A stretch of DNA of 64,000 nt from Saprospiraceae bacterium. GTDB taxonomy: Bacteria; Bacteroidota; Bacteroidia; Chitinophagales; Saprospiraceae. The stretch covers positions 144,336 to 208,335 of the forward strand of contig JAHDHQ010000002.1 of the NCBI GenBank assembly GCA_020631235.1, given 5' to 3'. Of this stretch, positions 9,345 through 20,044 are shown in pieces. Position 1 is the stretch's first letter; each line of letters starts with the position of its first letter. The translations under genes and the position numbers were made by a program. The notes below the pieces were generated by a model. The model had not been told where the DNA came from and ran no database searches. It saw only the letters and a program-made list of their open reading frames with translations.

Positions 9345-10226
9345 ATGACTACTAAAAACCTATTTTTCTGTTTTCTTCTAATGATCTCAAGTGCTTCTAT
9401 ATTTGCACAAATCGAGATAGAAGATAAAGATAATATGACTGAATCAAGCGAAGTGTTTGATCAATCACAATACCTTGATGATATAGTTCAACGAGAACTA
9501 GTAGAACAAGGAATGGTCTTGGAATATGAGCCAATCAGAGAAGCTGATATTGCATGGGAAAAGAAGATTTGGAGAGTCATAGACACTCGCGAAAAAATGA
9601 ATCTTCCATTCAGGTATCCAAACGAACCATTCTTTAATATTCTTAAAGGAATTGCAGAGTCGGGAGATATTTCGATTTTTAGAGACGAACAATTTACTGA
9701 GCCATTAACTATGGAAGAGGTAAATTCTCAGCTTAACAAAATCGATACTGTAGTAACGTTTGACTACGATACTTACGAAGAAAAGATCCAAATCGTCGAA
9801 AACATTTTAAATTGGGAAGATATAAACCAGTTTAGAGTTAAAGAGATGTGGTTCTTCGATGAGGAATCATCTAGAATGGATGTAAGAATTTTAGGTATTG
9901 CTCCTATCAAGGATGAAATAGATCCGGATACAGGTGAGTTAAAATACTCAGGTCCTTTATTTTGGTTGTATTACCCAGAGTTAAGAGAGCCATTATCTAA
10001 AGTAAGAGTATACAACGAGAATAATGATATCGCGCCAATGTCTTGGTATGATTTATTCGAACAACGATTTTTTAGTAGTTACATCACGAAACGTTCTAAT
10101 TCGCTTGATTTAAGAATCAAAGATATGTACGAGGGATATGAGAGAGCTGGTATTGATCGTTTATTAGAATCTGAAAAAATAAAAATGGAGTTGTTTAATT
10201 TCGAACATGATTTATGGACGTATTAA
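9345..10226 (+). CDS. gldN: GldN, type IX secretion outer-membrane-associated protein
   Basis: A 293-residue protein. The frame is open further upstream inside gldM, but the ATG at 9345 gives a clear signal peptide (ending SSASIFAQIE), so it is preferred. Typical GldN/PorN features include the central RVIDTREKMNLPFRYP segment and the EMWFFDEESSRMDVRILGI stretch. GldN binds GldK in the periplasmic ring. No gldO paralogue follows. The operon ends at a strong hairpin at 10246. Confidence 0.92.
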   Translation: MTTKNLFFCFLLMISSASIFAQIEIEDKDNMTESSEVFDQSQYLDDIVQRELVEQGMVLEYEPIREADIAWEKKIWRVIDTREKMNLPFRYPNEPFFNILKGIAESGDISIFRDEQFTEPLTMEEVNSQLNKIDTVVTFDYDTYEEKIQIVENILNWEDINQFRVKEMWFFDEESSRMDVRILGIAPIKDEIDPDTGELKYSGPLFWLYYPELREPLSKVRVYNENNDIAPMSWYDLFEQRFFSSYITKRSNSLDLRIKDMYEGYERAGIDRLLESEKIKMELFNFEHDLWTY

Positions 10227-10245
10227 TCGTTTCCATTTGAAAAGT

Positions 10246-10279
10246 AAAAGCCTTGTTACATTGTAGCAAGGCTTTTTTT
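10246..10279. terminator. Intrinsic terminator at the end of the gldKLMN operon, probably bidirectional
   Basis: A 10-bp stem (AAAAGCCTTG at 10246-10255 with CAAGGCTTTT at 10267-10276), extended by weaker pairs in the loop, is followed by a run of T. The A-run on the other side lets it also serve galK, which ends at 10326 on the opposite strand. Confidence 0.85.
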
Positions 10280-10325
10280 ATTAATGATTTTAAGTGTTAT
10301 CTAACTTTAAACACACTTAAAAATT

Positions 10326-11414
10326 TTAATCCGTTATAAAAGTATCCACCTCTTTTACACCTCCTACAACTTTGCAGACAATATAATCCAGGTCTAAGCC
10401 ATAGGTATCTTTATATCCATCTTTAAATTCATTGTATATCTGTCTTCCACTACCCTCTTCTACTAATTGCAATGTACAACCTCCAAATCCACCACCTACC
10501 ATGCGAGATCCATATATCTGATCGTGATTTTTTGCTGCTGAAACCAAAAAATCTAACTCTGGACAGGAAACTCTATAGTCATGAGACAACCCATGATGCC
10601 CTGCAAATAATAATGTACCTATCTTAAAGTAGGCCTGCTCATGCAATGCTTCACTCATAGAAAAAACTCTTTTATTTTCTTCCCATAAGTAACGGACAAA
10701 GCTTAATTCGTCTCCTACTAAATGCCTTTTTAAATCTTCAACAGAAAGTCGGTTGATGTCTTGATGGTTTGCTAAACCAAACTTGTTTAGCAAACTATTT
10801 AATCCAGCATGACACACCTTTTTACGGTCATTATAACTTGAGTCAGATAATTTATGCGGTACATTGGTATTGAGTAACAACCATTCTTTTTCTATTAAAT
10901 TACAATCAATATACCGGTGCTCAAGATGCAAACAATCCAAAAACATAGCTCGGTTGGCTTGACCGAAAAGCATAGCATATTGGTCCATAATCCCACCTTT
11001 TACTCCTGAATGCCATTCTGCCTTTTGGGCTAACTGGGCCATTTCTTTTTGAGTTAAACCTAAGTGATTATACAGATTTAATCCATAAAGAAAGGCTACA
11101 GTAATGGCTGAAGATGATGACAATCCTGCGCCTATAGGAATAGTGCTTCTAAATGCAATGTGCATAGGTTTGACAATGATTCCTATTAATTGTAGCTCTT
11201 TGAGTACTCCTTCAAAATAAACTACCCATCCTAGTTTCTTTCCTTCTAAAACAAAGCTTTGATCTAAGTCTTCTGCATAAAATTTCCATGAAGTAGAAGC
11301 AACAAACTCCATCATCACGTATTTATTTATACATGCAGGAAGCACATATCCTTCACTATAGTCGGTGTGCTCACCTATTATATTTATTCTACCGGGGCAT
11401 TGTACTTTTAACAT
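10326..11414 (-). CDS. galK: Galactokinase
   Basis: A 362-residue GHMP kinase that phosphorylates D-galactose to galactose-1-phosphate (Leloir pathway). The galactokinase signature GRINIIGEHTDYSEGYVLP lies at residues 7-25, the ATP-binding motif PIGAGLSSSSA near residues 92-102, and the third motif GSRMVGGGFGGCTL near the C-terminus. Length agrees with bacterial GalK. No galT, galE or galM is adjacent; the only partner is the membrane methyltransferase 16 bases upstream, so the rest of the pathway must be elsewhere. Confidence 0.93.
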   Translation of the reverse strand: MLKVQCPGRINIIGEHTDYSEGYVLPACINKYVMMEFVASTSWKFYAEDLDQSFVLEGKKLGWVVYFEGVLKELQLIGIIVKPMHIAFRSTIPIGAGLSSSSAITVAFLYGLNLYNHLGLTQKEMAQLAQKAEWHSGVKGGIMDQYAMLFGQANRAMFLDCLHLEHRYIDCNLIEKEWLLLNTNVPHKLSDSSYNDRKKVCHAGLNSLLNKFGLANHQDINRLSVEDLKRHLVGDELSFVRYLWEENKRVFSMSEALHEQAYFKIGTLLFAGHHGLSHDYRVSCPELDFLVSAAKNHDQIYGSRMVGGGFGGCTLQLVEEGSGRQIYNEFKDGYKDTYGLDLDYIVCKVVGGVKEVDTFITD

Positions 11415-11430
11415 AAATAAAATTAAATGA

Positions 11431-12054
11431 CTATAACCATCTGCGTACTGATGATGTATAGCTCGTATATTTTGCCCCGTAGGTACTTAATAAATGTGAT
11501 TCTTCATCCATGACTTTTTTATAAATCCCCACCGTCATAAAAATGAATAGACATAAAGTCAGTATGGAAGGGATAATTAAAAAATAACTTAAGAAACAGA
11601 ACACTAGTCCTACATAAATAGGATTGCGGGAATATTTAAAAAGACCTTTTGTGACAAAATCTATTTGATCATCTTTATCTATAGAAATTCGCCAAGAATT
11701 CCCCATCTGCCACTGTGCCATAAAAACCATGGCGAATCCAATGATCCCGATTAAAATGGCTAATGCTAATAACAAGTGCGTTTTCCCGAAAGTCCATGGA
11801 GTAAATGGCAAACCCGACATTGGCCAAAATAAAAACAGACAAGAAATAAGTCCCATCCCAACGGAAGATAGTCGAAATATTTCCTCACCTAAAGACATCT
11901 TTCTAGGCTTAAAAAACCCTACAAGTGGATTTTTACCAGTCTTTCTATACAAAACAAATGACCTTAAAAAGATAACTCCACCATAAAAGAGGAATGCATG
12001 TGTGAGTAGTAAGTATTTCCTTAAATCACCATAATCTATGAAATATTGTGTCAT
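11431..12054 (-). CDS. Isoprenylcysteine carboxyl methyltransferase-like (ICMT/PEMT) membrane protein
   Basis: A 207-residue protein with about five hydrophobic helices and the family motif LFKYSRNPIYVGLV in the C-terminal half, followed by a hydrophobic helix and the Glu-containing VMDEESHLLSTYGAKYTSY segment that helps bind S-adenosylmethionine. The fold belongs to the ICMT/phospholipid methyltransferase superfamily. Bacterial members act on lipids or are uncharacterised, so the substrate is unknown. It is transcribed with galK and diverges from the SAM-riboswitch/metH unit. Confidence 0.8.
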   Translation of the reverse strand: MTQYFIDYGDLRKYLLLTHAFLFYGGVIFLRSFVLYRKTGKNPLVGFFKPRKMSLGEEIFRLSSVGMGLISCLFLFWPMSGLPFTPWTFGKTHLLLALAILIGIIGFAMVFMAQWQMGNSWRISIDKDDQIDFVTKGLFKYSRNPIYVGLVFCFLSYFLIIPSILTLCLFIFMTVGIYKKVMDEESHLLSTYGAKYTSYTSSVRRWL

Positions 12055-12118
12055 GTTAGCAAATCTACTTTGATTAGAGCTAAATATGACTTAAATTCGT
12101 TCTAATTTATTAATTGTA

Positions 12119-12217
12119 CTTATCAAGAAAGGTGGAGGGACAGGCCCTATGAAACCTTGGCAACCAGCAGCTATGCAATGGTGCCAAATCCATCCCAGTA
12201 TTTCTGGGGAAGATAAG
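12119..12217 (+). promoter_or_regulatory. SAM-I (S-box) riboswitch aptamer upstream of metH
   Basis: The segment matches the S-box core in order: P1 5' strand CTTATC (12119-12124), AAGAAAGGTGGAGGGA, the invariant GGCCCTATGAAACC block (12143-12156), GGCAACC, the GGTGCCAAATCC strand and the closing GATAAG (12212-12217), which pairs with the P1 5' strand. A P4-like hairpin, CCCAG/CTGGG, is also present. The downstream expression platform is unclear: only a weak GAAGA/TCTTC hairpin (12218-12236) followed by TTTTTT is seen, and the metH ATG is about 50 bases from the aptamer. S-box aptamers normally lower expression when SAM is high, which fits a methionine-synthesis operon. Confidence 0.93.
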
Positions 12218-12266
12218 GAAGATAAAAAGCTTCTTCATCCATACTTTTTTGATATCAATAATTGCC

Positions 12267-15200
12267 ATGCAGTTAACCGATATTATAAAAGACAGAATTT
12301 TAGTGCTCGATGGTGCCATGGGTACTATGATCCAACGTCACAAACTGGAAGAAGAAGATTATCGTGGCCAACGATTTGCCGAAATCGAAGTGCTCATCAA
12401 AGGAAACAACGACATACTTAATCTCACGAGACCAGATATTATAGCTAGCATACATAAAGAATATTTGGATGCAGGGGCTGATATTATAGAAACAAATACT
12501 TTTAATGCAAACGCCATTTCTTTAGAAGACTATGAAATGGTCGACCTTAGCTATGAGATAAACTATAAAGCTGCACAAATAGCCAAAGAACAATGTCGCA
12601 TTAAAACCTTAGAAACTCCACATAAACCACGTTTTGTGGCTGGGGCGATTGGTCCGACTAACCGGACAGCCTCTTTATCACCAGACGTCAATAATCCAGC
12701 TTATAGAGCAGTTAATTATGATGACTTGGTAGAAGCCTACTATGAGCAAGTAAAAGGACTTGTGGAAGGTGGTGCAGACCTAATATTAATTGAAACTATT
12801 TTCGACACCTTAAACGCAAAAGCTGCCCTATTTGCAACTCAAAGTTATTTTGAAGCTGTAAATGCTACACTCCCAGTTATGATTTCTGGTACGATCACTG
12901 ATGCGAGTGGACGTACCTTATCTGGTCAAACAGCGGAAGCGTTTTTAATAAGTATGTCTCATTATCCTCTCTTAAGCATAGGTTTAAACTGTGCTTTGGG
13001 TGCGGATCAGTTAAAGCCCTATCTACAAAGTATTGCAAAAGAAACTCCGTTCTACACCTCTGTATATCCTAATGCAGGTCTACCTAATGAGTTTGGCGAG
13101 TACGATCAGACAGGGCAAGAAATGGCTAACATCTTAAAGGATTACATAGAATTAGGCTTGGTAAATATCGTCGGTGGTTGTTGTGGTACTACACCCGAGC
13201 ATATCCAGCACATTGCAAGATTAGTCGAAGGAAAATCACCAAGACAAAAAAATAAAGCTTCTGATCTTATGCATTTATCTGGCCTAGAACCACTCATTAA
13301 CAGGCCCAATGCTAACCTGATCAATGTGGGTGAAAGAACCAATGTGGCTGGCTCTAAAAAATTTCTAAGGCTGATAAAAAATGAACAGTTTGAAGAAGCC
13401 TTATCCGTTGCTAGAGATCAAGTGGAAGGTGGTGCACAGATTTTGGATGTAAATATGGATGATGGCTTAATCGATGGAGAAGAAAGCATGATCCAATTTT
13501 TAAACTTAATTGCATCTGAGCCTGATATTTCTCGCATTCCTATTATGATTGACTCTAGCAAATGGTCCATCATAGAAGCAGGCTTAAAGACTGTTCAAGG
13601 CAAAGCAGTAGTCAATTCAATCAGTCTAAAAGATGGCAAAAAAACATTTGTAGAACAAGCACAAAAAATACTAAAGTACGGAGCTGCAGTTATTGTCATG
13701 GCCTTTGATGAAGCTGGCCAAGCCGATACACTTAAACGAAGAATTGACATCTGTAAGAAAAGTTACGACATACTTACTGGAGAAGTAGGCTTCCCTCCTC
13801 AAGACATTATTTTTGACCCTAATATCTTTCCTGTTGCGACTGGTATGGAAGAGCATAATAATAATGCCGTTGATTTTTTCGAAGCCACCAAATGGATAAA
13901 AGCAAACCTACCTTTAGCAAAGGTAAGTGGCGGTGTGAGCAATGTGTCTTTTTCTTTTAGAGGAAATAATAAGGTGCGTGAAGCCATGCACGCGGCATTT
14001 CTATATCATGGCGTAAATGCGGGAATGGATATGGCTATCGTCAACCCTGCCATGTTAGAAGTTTTTGAGGAAATAGAACCAGTACTGAAGAATTTAGTAG
14101 AAAATGTGCTTCTAAATGCACATCCCGAAGCGGCCGACGAATTACTAGCCTATGCCGAAAAACATAAAAGTGACAAGCAAATAACAAAGAATAAAGTCCA
14201 TGAATGGAGGAGTCAATCTCTAGAAAAGAGAATAGAACATGCATTAGTCAAAGGAATCAGTGATTATATTATTCAAGATGCAGAGGAAGCGCGCCTGCAA
14301 TATGCAAGTCCATTGCAAGTCATAGAAGGTCCTCTAATGGATGGCATGAATGTGGTCGGTGAGTTATTTGGATCAGGTAAAATGTTTTTGCCTCAGGTAG
14401 TCAAGAGTGCTCGTGTAATGAAAAAGGCAGTCGCATACCTTAGTCCATTTTTAGAAGATGGTAAAGGTAGTGTGGCCTTTGCAGGAAAAATATTGATGGC
14501 AACGGTGAAAGGTGATGTACACGACATTGGAAAAAATATAGTATCTGTCGTCCTTGCATGCAATAACTATGAAGTGATCGATTTAGGCGTTATGGTACCT
14601 GCTCATACCATTTTAGAAAAAGCCAAAGAACACCAAGTAGATATGATAGGGTTAAGTGGTCTCATCACTCCATCATTAGACGAAATGGTGTTTGTGGCCA
14701 AAGAAATGGACAGGCAAAATTTCAGTATGCCACTACTCATCGGTGGAGCTACAACTTCCCGGATCCATACCGCAGTTAAAATTGATAATAGTTATAAAGG
14801 TCCGGTCATCCATGTCTTAGATGCCTCAAAGAGTGTACCTGTTGCTGCAAAACTGCTGCATAAAGAAGAACATGTACATTTTACTAAAGAAGTAGCTGAA
14901 AGTTATGATCAATTACGCATAAACTACAAAAATAGAAAGCAATCAAAAACTTTACTCGACATTGATCAAGCCAATAAAAATGCTTATATCTTAAGTGCTA
15001 ATCAGGCTTCTGCTTGTACTCCTAAGCTATTGGATCGACAGGTATTTTTAGATTATGATCTATCCGAAATAAGAAAATATATCGATTGGACACCGTTTTT
15101 TAAAACTTGGATGCTTCAAGGAAAATACCCGGCAATTTTAAAAAATGAAGTAGTAGGAAATGAGGCTACAAAATTATTTAAGGAAGCCAATGAAATGCTA

Positions 15201-15905
15201 GATAGGATCATACAAAATAAACTCTTAAAAGCCAATGCTGTGGTCCAGATTGTTCCAGCCAATAAACATCAAAACACAATAAAATGTATCGTAGAAGGCC
15301 AAGAATATGCCTTTACTTTTCCAAGGCAACAAGGTCAAAAGGCGGCTACCCAAGCTAATTATTGCTTGGCTGATTTTATAGCATCTTCAGGAGATTATGT
15401 TGGATTTTTTGCAGTTACCACTGGACTCGGCATTGAACCTCTATTAGAAAAATACAAAGAAGAAAACGATGATTATTCGAGCATTATGCTAAAAGCTCTA
15501 GCCGATCGTCTTGCTGAAGCCTTTACCGAATTAATGCATAAAAAAGTAAGGGCAGAGATTTGGGGATATCAAGCAGATGAGCAATTAGATGAAGAAGCAC
15601 TGATCAAAGAAGAATATCAAGGAATTCGTCCAGCTTTTGGTTACCCTGCTTGTCCTGATCATTCGGATAAAACCACTTTATTCAAATTATTGCAAGCTGA
15701 AGAAATCGGAGTCAAATTGACCGAATCGTTAGCCATGTATCCAGCAGCATCAGTGAGTGGCATGTACTTAAGCCATCCTGATGCCAAATATTTTAATGTA
15801 GGAAAGTTGGGTGAAGATCAAATAGAGTACTTAGCAGCAGCTAAAGGTATTTCAAGAACTACTCAAGAAAAATCTTTACAATCCAATTTAAACTACCCAA
15901 TTTAA
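12267..15905 (+). CDS. metH: Cobalamin-dependent methionine synthase
   Basis: A 1212-residue enzyme transferring the methyl group of 5-methyltetrahydrofolate to homocysteine through methylcobalamin. All modules are present: the homocysteine/zinc domain (Cys242 in GLNCALG, Cys305 and Cys306 in [10 protein letters not shown]), the pterin-binding domain (from about 350, [12 protein letters not shown]), the cobalamin cap and Rossmann domain with the lower axial ligand His752 in GDVHDIGKN, and the C-terminal activation domain ([26 protein letters not shown]). Length is close to E. coli MetH. The ATG at 12267 is preferred over the TTG 18 bases earlier. The SAM-I riboswitch precedes it and metF follows after 9 bases. 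Confidence 0.96.
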   Translation: MQLTDIIKDRILVLDGAMGTMIQRHKLEEEDYRGQRFAEIEVLIKGNNDILNLTRPDIIASIHKEYLDAGADIIETNTFNANAISLEDYEMVDLSYEINYKAAQIAKEQCRIKTLETPHKPRFVAGAIGPTNRTASLSPDVNNPAYRAVNYDDLVEAYYEQVKGLVEGGADLILIETIFDTLNAKAALFATQSYFEAVNATLPVMISGTITDASGRTLSGQTAEAFLISMSHYPLLSIGLNCALGADQLKPYLQSIAKETPFYTSVYPNAGLPNEFGEYDQTGQEMANILKDYIELGLVNIVGGCCGTTPEHIQHIARLVEGKSPRQKNKASDLMHLSGLEPLINRPNANLINVGERTNVAGSKKFLRLIKNEQFEEALSVARDQVEGGAQILDVNMDDGLIDGEESMIQFLNLIASEPDISRIPIMIDSSKWSIIEAGLKTVQGKAVVNSISLKDGKKTFVEQAQKILKYGAAVIVMAFDEAGQADTLKRRIDICKKSYDILTGEVGFPPQDIIFDPNIFPVATGMEEHNNNAVDFFEATKWIKANLPLAKVSGGVSNVSFSFRGNNKVREAMHAAFLYHGVNAGMDMAIVNPAMLEVFEEIEPVLKNLVENVLLNAHPEAADELLAYAEKHKSDKQITKNKVHEWRSQSLEKRIEHALVKGISDYIIQDAEEARLQYASPLQVIEGPLMDGMNVVGELFGSGKMFLPQVVKSARVMKKAVAYLSPFLEDGKGSVAFAGKILMATVKGDVHDIGKNIVSVVLACNNYEVIDLGVMVPAHTILEKAKEHQVDMIGLSGLITPSLDEMVFVAKEMDRQNFSMPLLIGGATTSRIHTAVKIDNSYKGPVIHVLDASKSVPVAAKLLHKEEHVHFTKEVAESYDQLRINYKNRKQSKTLLDIDQANKNAYILSANQASACTPKLLDRQVFLDYDLSEIRKYIDWTPFFKTWMLQGKYPAILKNEVVGNEATKLFKEANEMLDRIIQNKLLKANAVVQIVPANKHQNTIKCIVEGQEYAFTFPRQQGQKAATQANYCLADFIASSGDYVGFFAVTTGLGIEPLLEKYKEENDDYSSIMLKALADRLAEAFTELMHKKVRAEIWGYQADEQLDEEALIKEEYQGIRPAFGYPACPDHSDKTTLFKLLQAEEIGVKLTESLAMYPAASVSGMYLSHPDAKYFNVGKLGEDQIEYLAAAKGISRTTQEKSLQSNLNYPI

Positions 15906-15914
15906 TCGAAGACC

Positions 15915-16868
15915 ATGAAAGTAATCGAACATCTAAATAAAGCAAGCCGTACGCTTTTTAGTTTTGAAATATTGCCTCCATTGAAGGGGCAAAACATACA
16001 ATCCATTTATAATGCCATTGATCCATTAATAGAGTTTAATCCTCCCTTTATCGATGTTACCTATCACCGAGAAGAATATGTTTACAAAAAGCTAGGAAAT
16101 GGCTTACATAAGAGGCAATCTATTCGGAAAAGACCGGGCACAGTAGCTATTTGTGCCGCTATAATGAACAAGTACAATATAGATGCCATTCCACACATTA
16201 TATGTGGTGGTTTCTCTCAAGATGACACAGAAAATGCTTTAATCGATTTGCAGTTTTTAGGTGTAGACAATGTGCTCGCCTTAAGAGGTGACAAAGTAAA
16301 AAATGAGACCAGTTTTACTCCCGAACCAGATGGTCATGCATATACCACCGACTTAATCAAGCAAATAGCTAAGATGAATGAGGGATCTTATTTGGATGAT
16401 CAACTTCAAAATGTAGCTCAAAGCAATTTTTGTATTGGTGTAGCGGGATATCCTGAAAAACATTTCGAAGCACCTAATTTAAAGAGTGATCTTAAATATC
16501 TAAAGCAAAAAGTGGACGCAGGGGCAGAATACATTGTTACCCAGATGTTTTTTGATAATGAAAAGTATTTTTCTTTTGTGGATCAATGTCGTGGCATCGG
16601 CATAAATGTTCCAATCATCCCAGGATTAAAGCCAATTACTGCTAAATCACAAGTAAACAATCTTCCTAGGAATTTTCACATTGATTTACCTGATGACTTA
16701 GTGGATGCTTTAGAAGATTGCCAGTCAAAAGAAGACGTTAAAAAAGTAGGTGTAGAATGGGGTGTTCAGCAATCAAAAGAGCTTGTAGAAAGAGGGGTCC
16801 CTTGTATTCACTTCTATACCATGAGTAGATATGGATCGACCTACAAAATTTTAAAAGAACTGGTATAA
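15915..16868 (+). CDS. metF: 5,10-methylenetetrahydrofolate reductase
   Basis: A 317-residue flavoenzyme that reduces methylene-THF to methyl-THF, the methyl donor for MetH. Family features are FSFEILPPLKG at the N-terminus (FE-x-PP motif), the central DNVLALRGDK motif, GVAGYPEKH and the AGAEYIVTQMFFDN stretch, forming a TIM barrel with FAD. It starts 9 bases after metH ends and is surely under the same SAM-I control. A hairpin follows the stop. Confidence 0.95.
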   Translation: MKVIEHLNKASRTLFSFEILPPLKGQNIQSIYNAIDPLIEFNPPFIDVTYHREEYVYKKLGNGLHKRQSIRKRPGTVAICAAIMNKYNIDAIPHIICGGFSQDDTENALIDLQFLGVDNVLALRGDKVKNETSFTPEPDGHAYTTDLIKQIAKMNEGSYLDDQLQNVAQSNFCIGVAGYPEKHFEAPNLKSDLKYLKQKVDAGAEYIVTQMFFDNEKYFSFVDQCRGIGINVPIIPGLKPITAKSQVNNLPRNFHIDLPDDLVDALEDCQSKEDVKKVGVEWGVQQSKELVERGVPCIHFYTMSRYGSTYKILKELV

Positions 16869-16909
16869 AAAACAGCAGTAAGTCTATCACCTCCTACTGC
16901 TGCTTTTAT
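16867..16909. terminator. Intrinsic terminator between metF and the sortilin-like gene
   Basis: The stem CAGCAGTA (16873-16880) pairs with TACTGCTG (16895-16902). An A-run lies on the left and CTTTTATT on the right, so it can end both metF and the convergent gene that stops at 16928. Confidence 0.7.
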
Positions 16910-16927
16910 TAAATCATAAAAAGAAGA

Positions 16928-19900
16928 CTATATATCTGCTTTTAGGAATTCTTCTTTAGAACGATAATTAATAGGATTTTGCTGCTCTGCTTCGAGTAAT
17001 TCGTTTATGTTCTTTAAGCGTTCCAAACTTTTTTCTAGAATGCTTAACTGCTTCTCTAACTTTTCTTTTTGTATCTTATGATTATCCATTTGCGCATTGG
17101 TAGGCCGACCTTCATAACCGGCCACATCAGCATACAAGCCGGCAATCTTTTCTCTAAGTTTTGGTTCGGCTTGACCTACGTAATTATCCCCTGTCAATAC
17201 TACTAATTCGTCTTTGAGTGCAGCTAAATCTTCTTTCAAAGTGTTAGCGGATTTTATGAGTTTTGCTTGGTCACTTTTAATGCTATCGATACCAGTCATC
17301 ACATAATCTATTTGGTCTACTGCGTAGGCTAAATCACTATTCATGTAATATAATGACATGGCTATTTCATGTTGCTTAGCACGATCTTCATCTGAATGAT
17401 AAGAACTAGGGTCAGGAACTAGTTCGATGGTGTGCTCATACACCTCTTTACCTTTAGTCATCTTAATGGTATATTTTCCTGCGGGCACATTTGGCGAAGT
17501 AAACCCGCCAAATGATAAGGTTTTTGCACTGGCGATCCTTGGAAGTGGATAGCTCGGTGTCCATTCGACCACGTTTATTCCTTTAGATTTCCCTGCTGCC
17601 AGATCGGTCATAAATTCGCCTTTATCATTAAAGATTTCCAAAGTCATCTTACCAAAAGTGTGTCGACTTTTTAAATAATACTTTATGGGTACAGCTTTCG
17701 ATGGGTTTTCACCGACGAACATGCCATTAGAAGAATAACTGCCTAATCCTCCGCTTTCATAAATAATTTGTGGTCCTTCATCAAAAAAATGCACTTTCTT
17801 AGCGGCTATTTCTTGATTGAGTGATCTTAGCGGTCTCACATCATCTATAATCACAATACCTCTTCCGTGTGTTCCCATAACTAAGCTGTGATCACGTTTA
17901 TGGAGTTCTACATGATGCACAGAAGCAGCAGGCATATTATTTGTAAATTTAGACCAGTTTTTACCTCCATCAATGGTGATATATAAACCAAACTCAGTGC
18001 CTAGGTACAACAAATTGGGGTTTACGTAGTCTTCTTGAATAGATCTAACAAATCCATATATGTCCTCAGATATGATGGATGACCAAGTCTTACCTCCATC
18101 CGTAGTTTTGAGTGCATATGGGTTTTTGTCATTAGCTGTATGACCATCGAAAACGGCATAGGCGGTGTTTTTATCATGGCTGGAAGGTTCGATGTGATAG
18201 ACCCAAGTGTTTTTAGGAATGCCTGTTAGATTATCCGTTAGATCTTTCCATTTTTTCCCACCATTCACCGTAAGTTGAATTTTACCATCATCAGTTCCTA
18301 CCCAAATCATGTTTTTATCCAAGGGCGACTCTGCAATGGTGAAAATGGTACAGTGATTTTCAGCGCCTGAATTATCCACACTTATACCTCCACTTTCTGC
18401 TTGGTTTTGTTTTAGCTTGTCATTGGTAGTTAAATCCGGGGATATTTTTTTCCAGGTTTCCCCTTGATCAGGAGAATAATGTACAAACTGAGAACCTACG
18501 TATAAGGCATTAGGATCATGATAACTGGTGGTTATGGGTGCGTTCCAATTAAATCGCAGTTTTGCTTCGTCCCTTTCAGGGTAAGGTTTGATCGTTTTAA
18601 TTTGCGCTTTTTCATTATCTACTCTCCAAACATTTTCTGCTCCTTGCATCTCTGAATATATAATATTTGCATTTTCAGGATGTGGGTAAACTCTAAATCC
18701 ATCACCATAGCCAAGACTGTTCCAGTCTCTAGCTTCTACCCCTCCGACACTGGCCGATGGTCCTACCCATGATCCATTGTCTTGAAGACCTCCATAAATA
18801 TTAAAAGGTTTTTCATTATCCAAGGCTATATGATAAAACTGAGAAACAGGTAGATCTCTTACCATATCCCATACTTGACCTCCATCCCATGAGCGATACA
18901 ATCCGCCGTCTGTGGCCAAATACATTCTTTTAGTATCGTTGGGGTCAAAATGAAAATCATGAATATCTGGGTGCTGTCCACTTTGGATAGCGCTAAAAGT
19001 ATTTCCACCATCTTTGCTTATCGAACCAAATAATCCAGCTTTGCATACTTTTTCTGGATCATCTGGACTAACTACCAACCTTGAAAAATAAAAAGGTCTT
19101 ACGGCTAATTCAAAATCTTTGTTCTTATGCTTCCAAGTCGCTCCTCCATCGTCAGATCTGTACAATCCTTTTCCAGCCTTTTCTTCTGATTCAATGACTG
19201 CATACAAAGTTTCTGGAGCGGATGAGGCTTGTGCAATGGCCATTCTGCCTAGTTTTCCTTTAGGGAACCCATCATGGATAGGCTTCCATGTTTTTCCACC
19301 ATCTGTTGTTTTGTATAGTCCACTATTTTCGCCTCCAGAATTAAAGGACCAAGCAGTACGTCTGTATTCCCAAAAAGCAGCATAAAGTATATTCGGATCT
19401 GTAGGGTGCATAACTAAGTCTGAACAACCGGTGGTTTCATTAATAAACTTTATGTTTTCCCAAGTGTCACCGCCATCCGTAGATTTGTAGACTCCTCTTT
19501 CCTTGCTATCTCCCCATAAATTACCCAAAACACCCACATAAATTTCTTGGTTGTTGTTTGGATTGATTTGTATGCTACTTATCCTTTCTGAGTTTTCGAG
19601 TCCTTTCTTTTTCCAGTTTTTTCCCCCATCGGTGCTAAGATAAATTCCATCACCTACAGATACAGAGTTTCTAGTCCAGGTCTCACCTGTTCCAACCCAA
19701 ATCCTGTTATCAGGATCGACAGGATCGACTTTAACTGTTCCAATAGATTGGCAATAGTCATCGAAAATAGGCTTAAACGTAACTCCTCCATTTGTTGTTT
19801 TCCAGACACCTCCACCAGCTGTTCCAGCATATAAAATATCACTATTCTCAGGATGGCCATCTATATCAGAAATTCTGCCACTCATTAAGGCGGGACCAAT

Positions 19901-20014
19901 TTGCCTAGCTCTAATATTTCCAAATAAAGCATCTCCTTTAAGAGACGATAAGTCTTGTGTGCTAGCTTGAAGAGACAAAGCTAAAGCTAGCGCAAAAAAT
20001 AGTATTTGACGCAT
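16928..20014 (-). CDS. Secreted sortilin/VPS10-like BNR-repeat protein
   Basis: A 1028-residue protein with an N-terminal signal peptide (to about residue 19, QASTQ). The bulk, about residues 30-720, is a beta-propeller of the BNR/Asp-box kind: S-x-D-G-G-x-T-W motifs recur many times (KTTNGGVTF, LSTDGGKNW, KSTDGGDTW, RSDDGGATW, TTDGGKTW). A coiled-coil-like stretch (about 880-1010) ends the protein, with no T9SS sorting domain. Such proteins are usually annotated as VPS10/sortilin or glycosyl hydrolase. I see no catalytic sialidase set, so a binding or processing role is as likely. It lies 30 bases downstream of the LolA-like gene and is probably co-transcribed with it. Confidence 0.82.
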   Translation of the reverse strand: MRQILFFALALALSLQASTQDLSSLKGDALFGNIRARQIGPALMSGRISDIDGHPENSDILYAGTAGGGVWKTTNGGVTFKPIFDDYCQSIGTVKVDPVDPDNRIWVGTGETWTRNSVSVGDGIYLSTDGGKNWKKKGLENSERISSIQINPNNNQEIYVGVLGNLWGDSKERGVYKSTDGGDTWENIKFINETTGCSDLVMHPTDPNILYAAFWEYRRTAWSFNSGGENSGLYKTTDGGKTWKPIHDGFPKGKLGRMAIAQASSAPETLYAVIESEEKAGKGLYRSDDGGATWKHKNKDFELAVRPFYFSRLVVSPDDPEKVCKAGLFGSISKDGGNTFSAIQSGQHPDIHDFHFDPNDTKRMYLATDGGLYRSWDGGQVWDMVRDLPVSQFYHIALDNEKPFNIYGGLQDNGSWVGPSASVGGVEARDWNSLGYGDGFRVYPHPENANIIYSEMQGAENVWRVDNEKAQIKTIKPYPERDEAKLRFNWNAPITTSYHDPNALYVGSQFVHYSPDQGETWKKISPDLTTNDKLKQNQAESGGISVDNSGAENHCTIFTIAESPLDKNMIWVGTDDGKIQLTVNGGKKWKDLTDNLTGIPKNTWVYHIEPSSHDKNTAYAVFDGHTANDKNPYALKTTDGGKTWSSIISEDIYGFVRSIQEDYVNPNLLYLGTEFGLYITIDGGKNWSKFTNNMPAASVHHVELHKRDHSLVMGTHGRGIVIIDDVRPLRSLNQEIAAKKVHFFDEGPQIIYESGGLGSYSSNGMFVGENPSKAVPIKYYLKSRHTFGKMTLEIFNDKGEFMTDLAAGKSKGINVVEWTPSYPLPRIASAKTLSFGGFTSPNVPAGKYTIKMTKGKEVYEHTIELVPDPSSYHSDEDRAKQHEIAMSLYYMNSDLAYAVDQIDYVMTGIDSIKSDQAKLIKSANTLKEDLAALKDELVVLTGDNYVGQAEPKLREKIAGLYADVAGYEGRPTNAQMDNHKIQKEKLEKQLSILEKSLERLKNINELLEAEQQNPINYRSKEEFLKADI

Positions 20015-20044
20015 AATTACTTTTTCATGTTTATAAATTGACGA

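Noticed and set aside
12149-12421. 90-residue frame across the SAM riboswitch and the metH start
   Set aside because: It lies in the aptamer and out of frame inside metH, has no domain, and the RNA structure explains the sequence.
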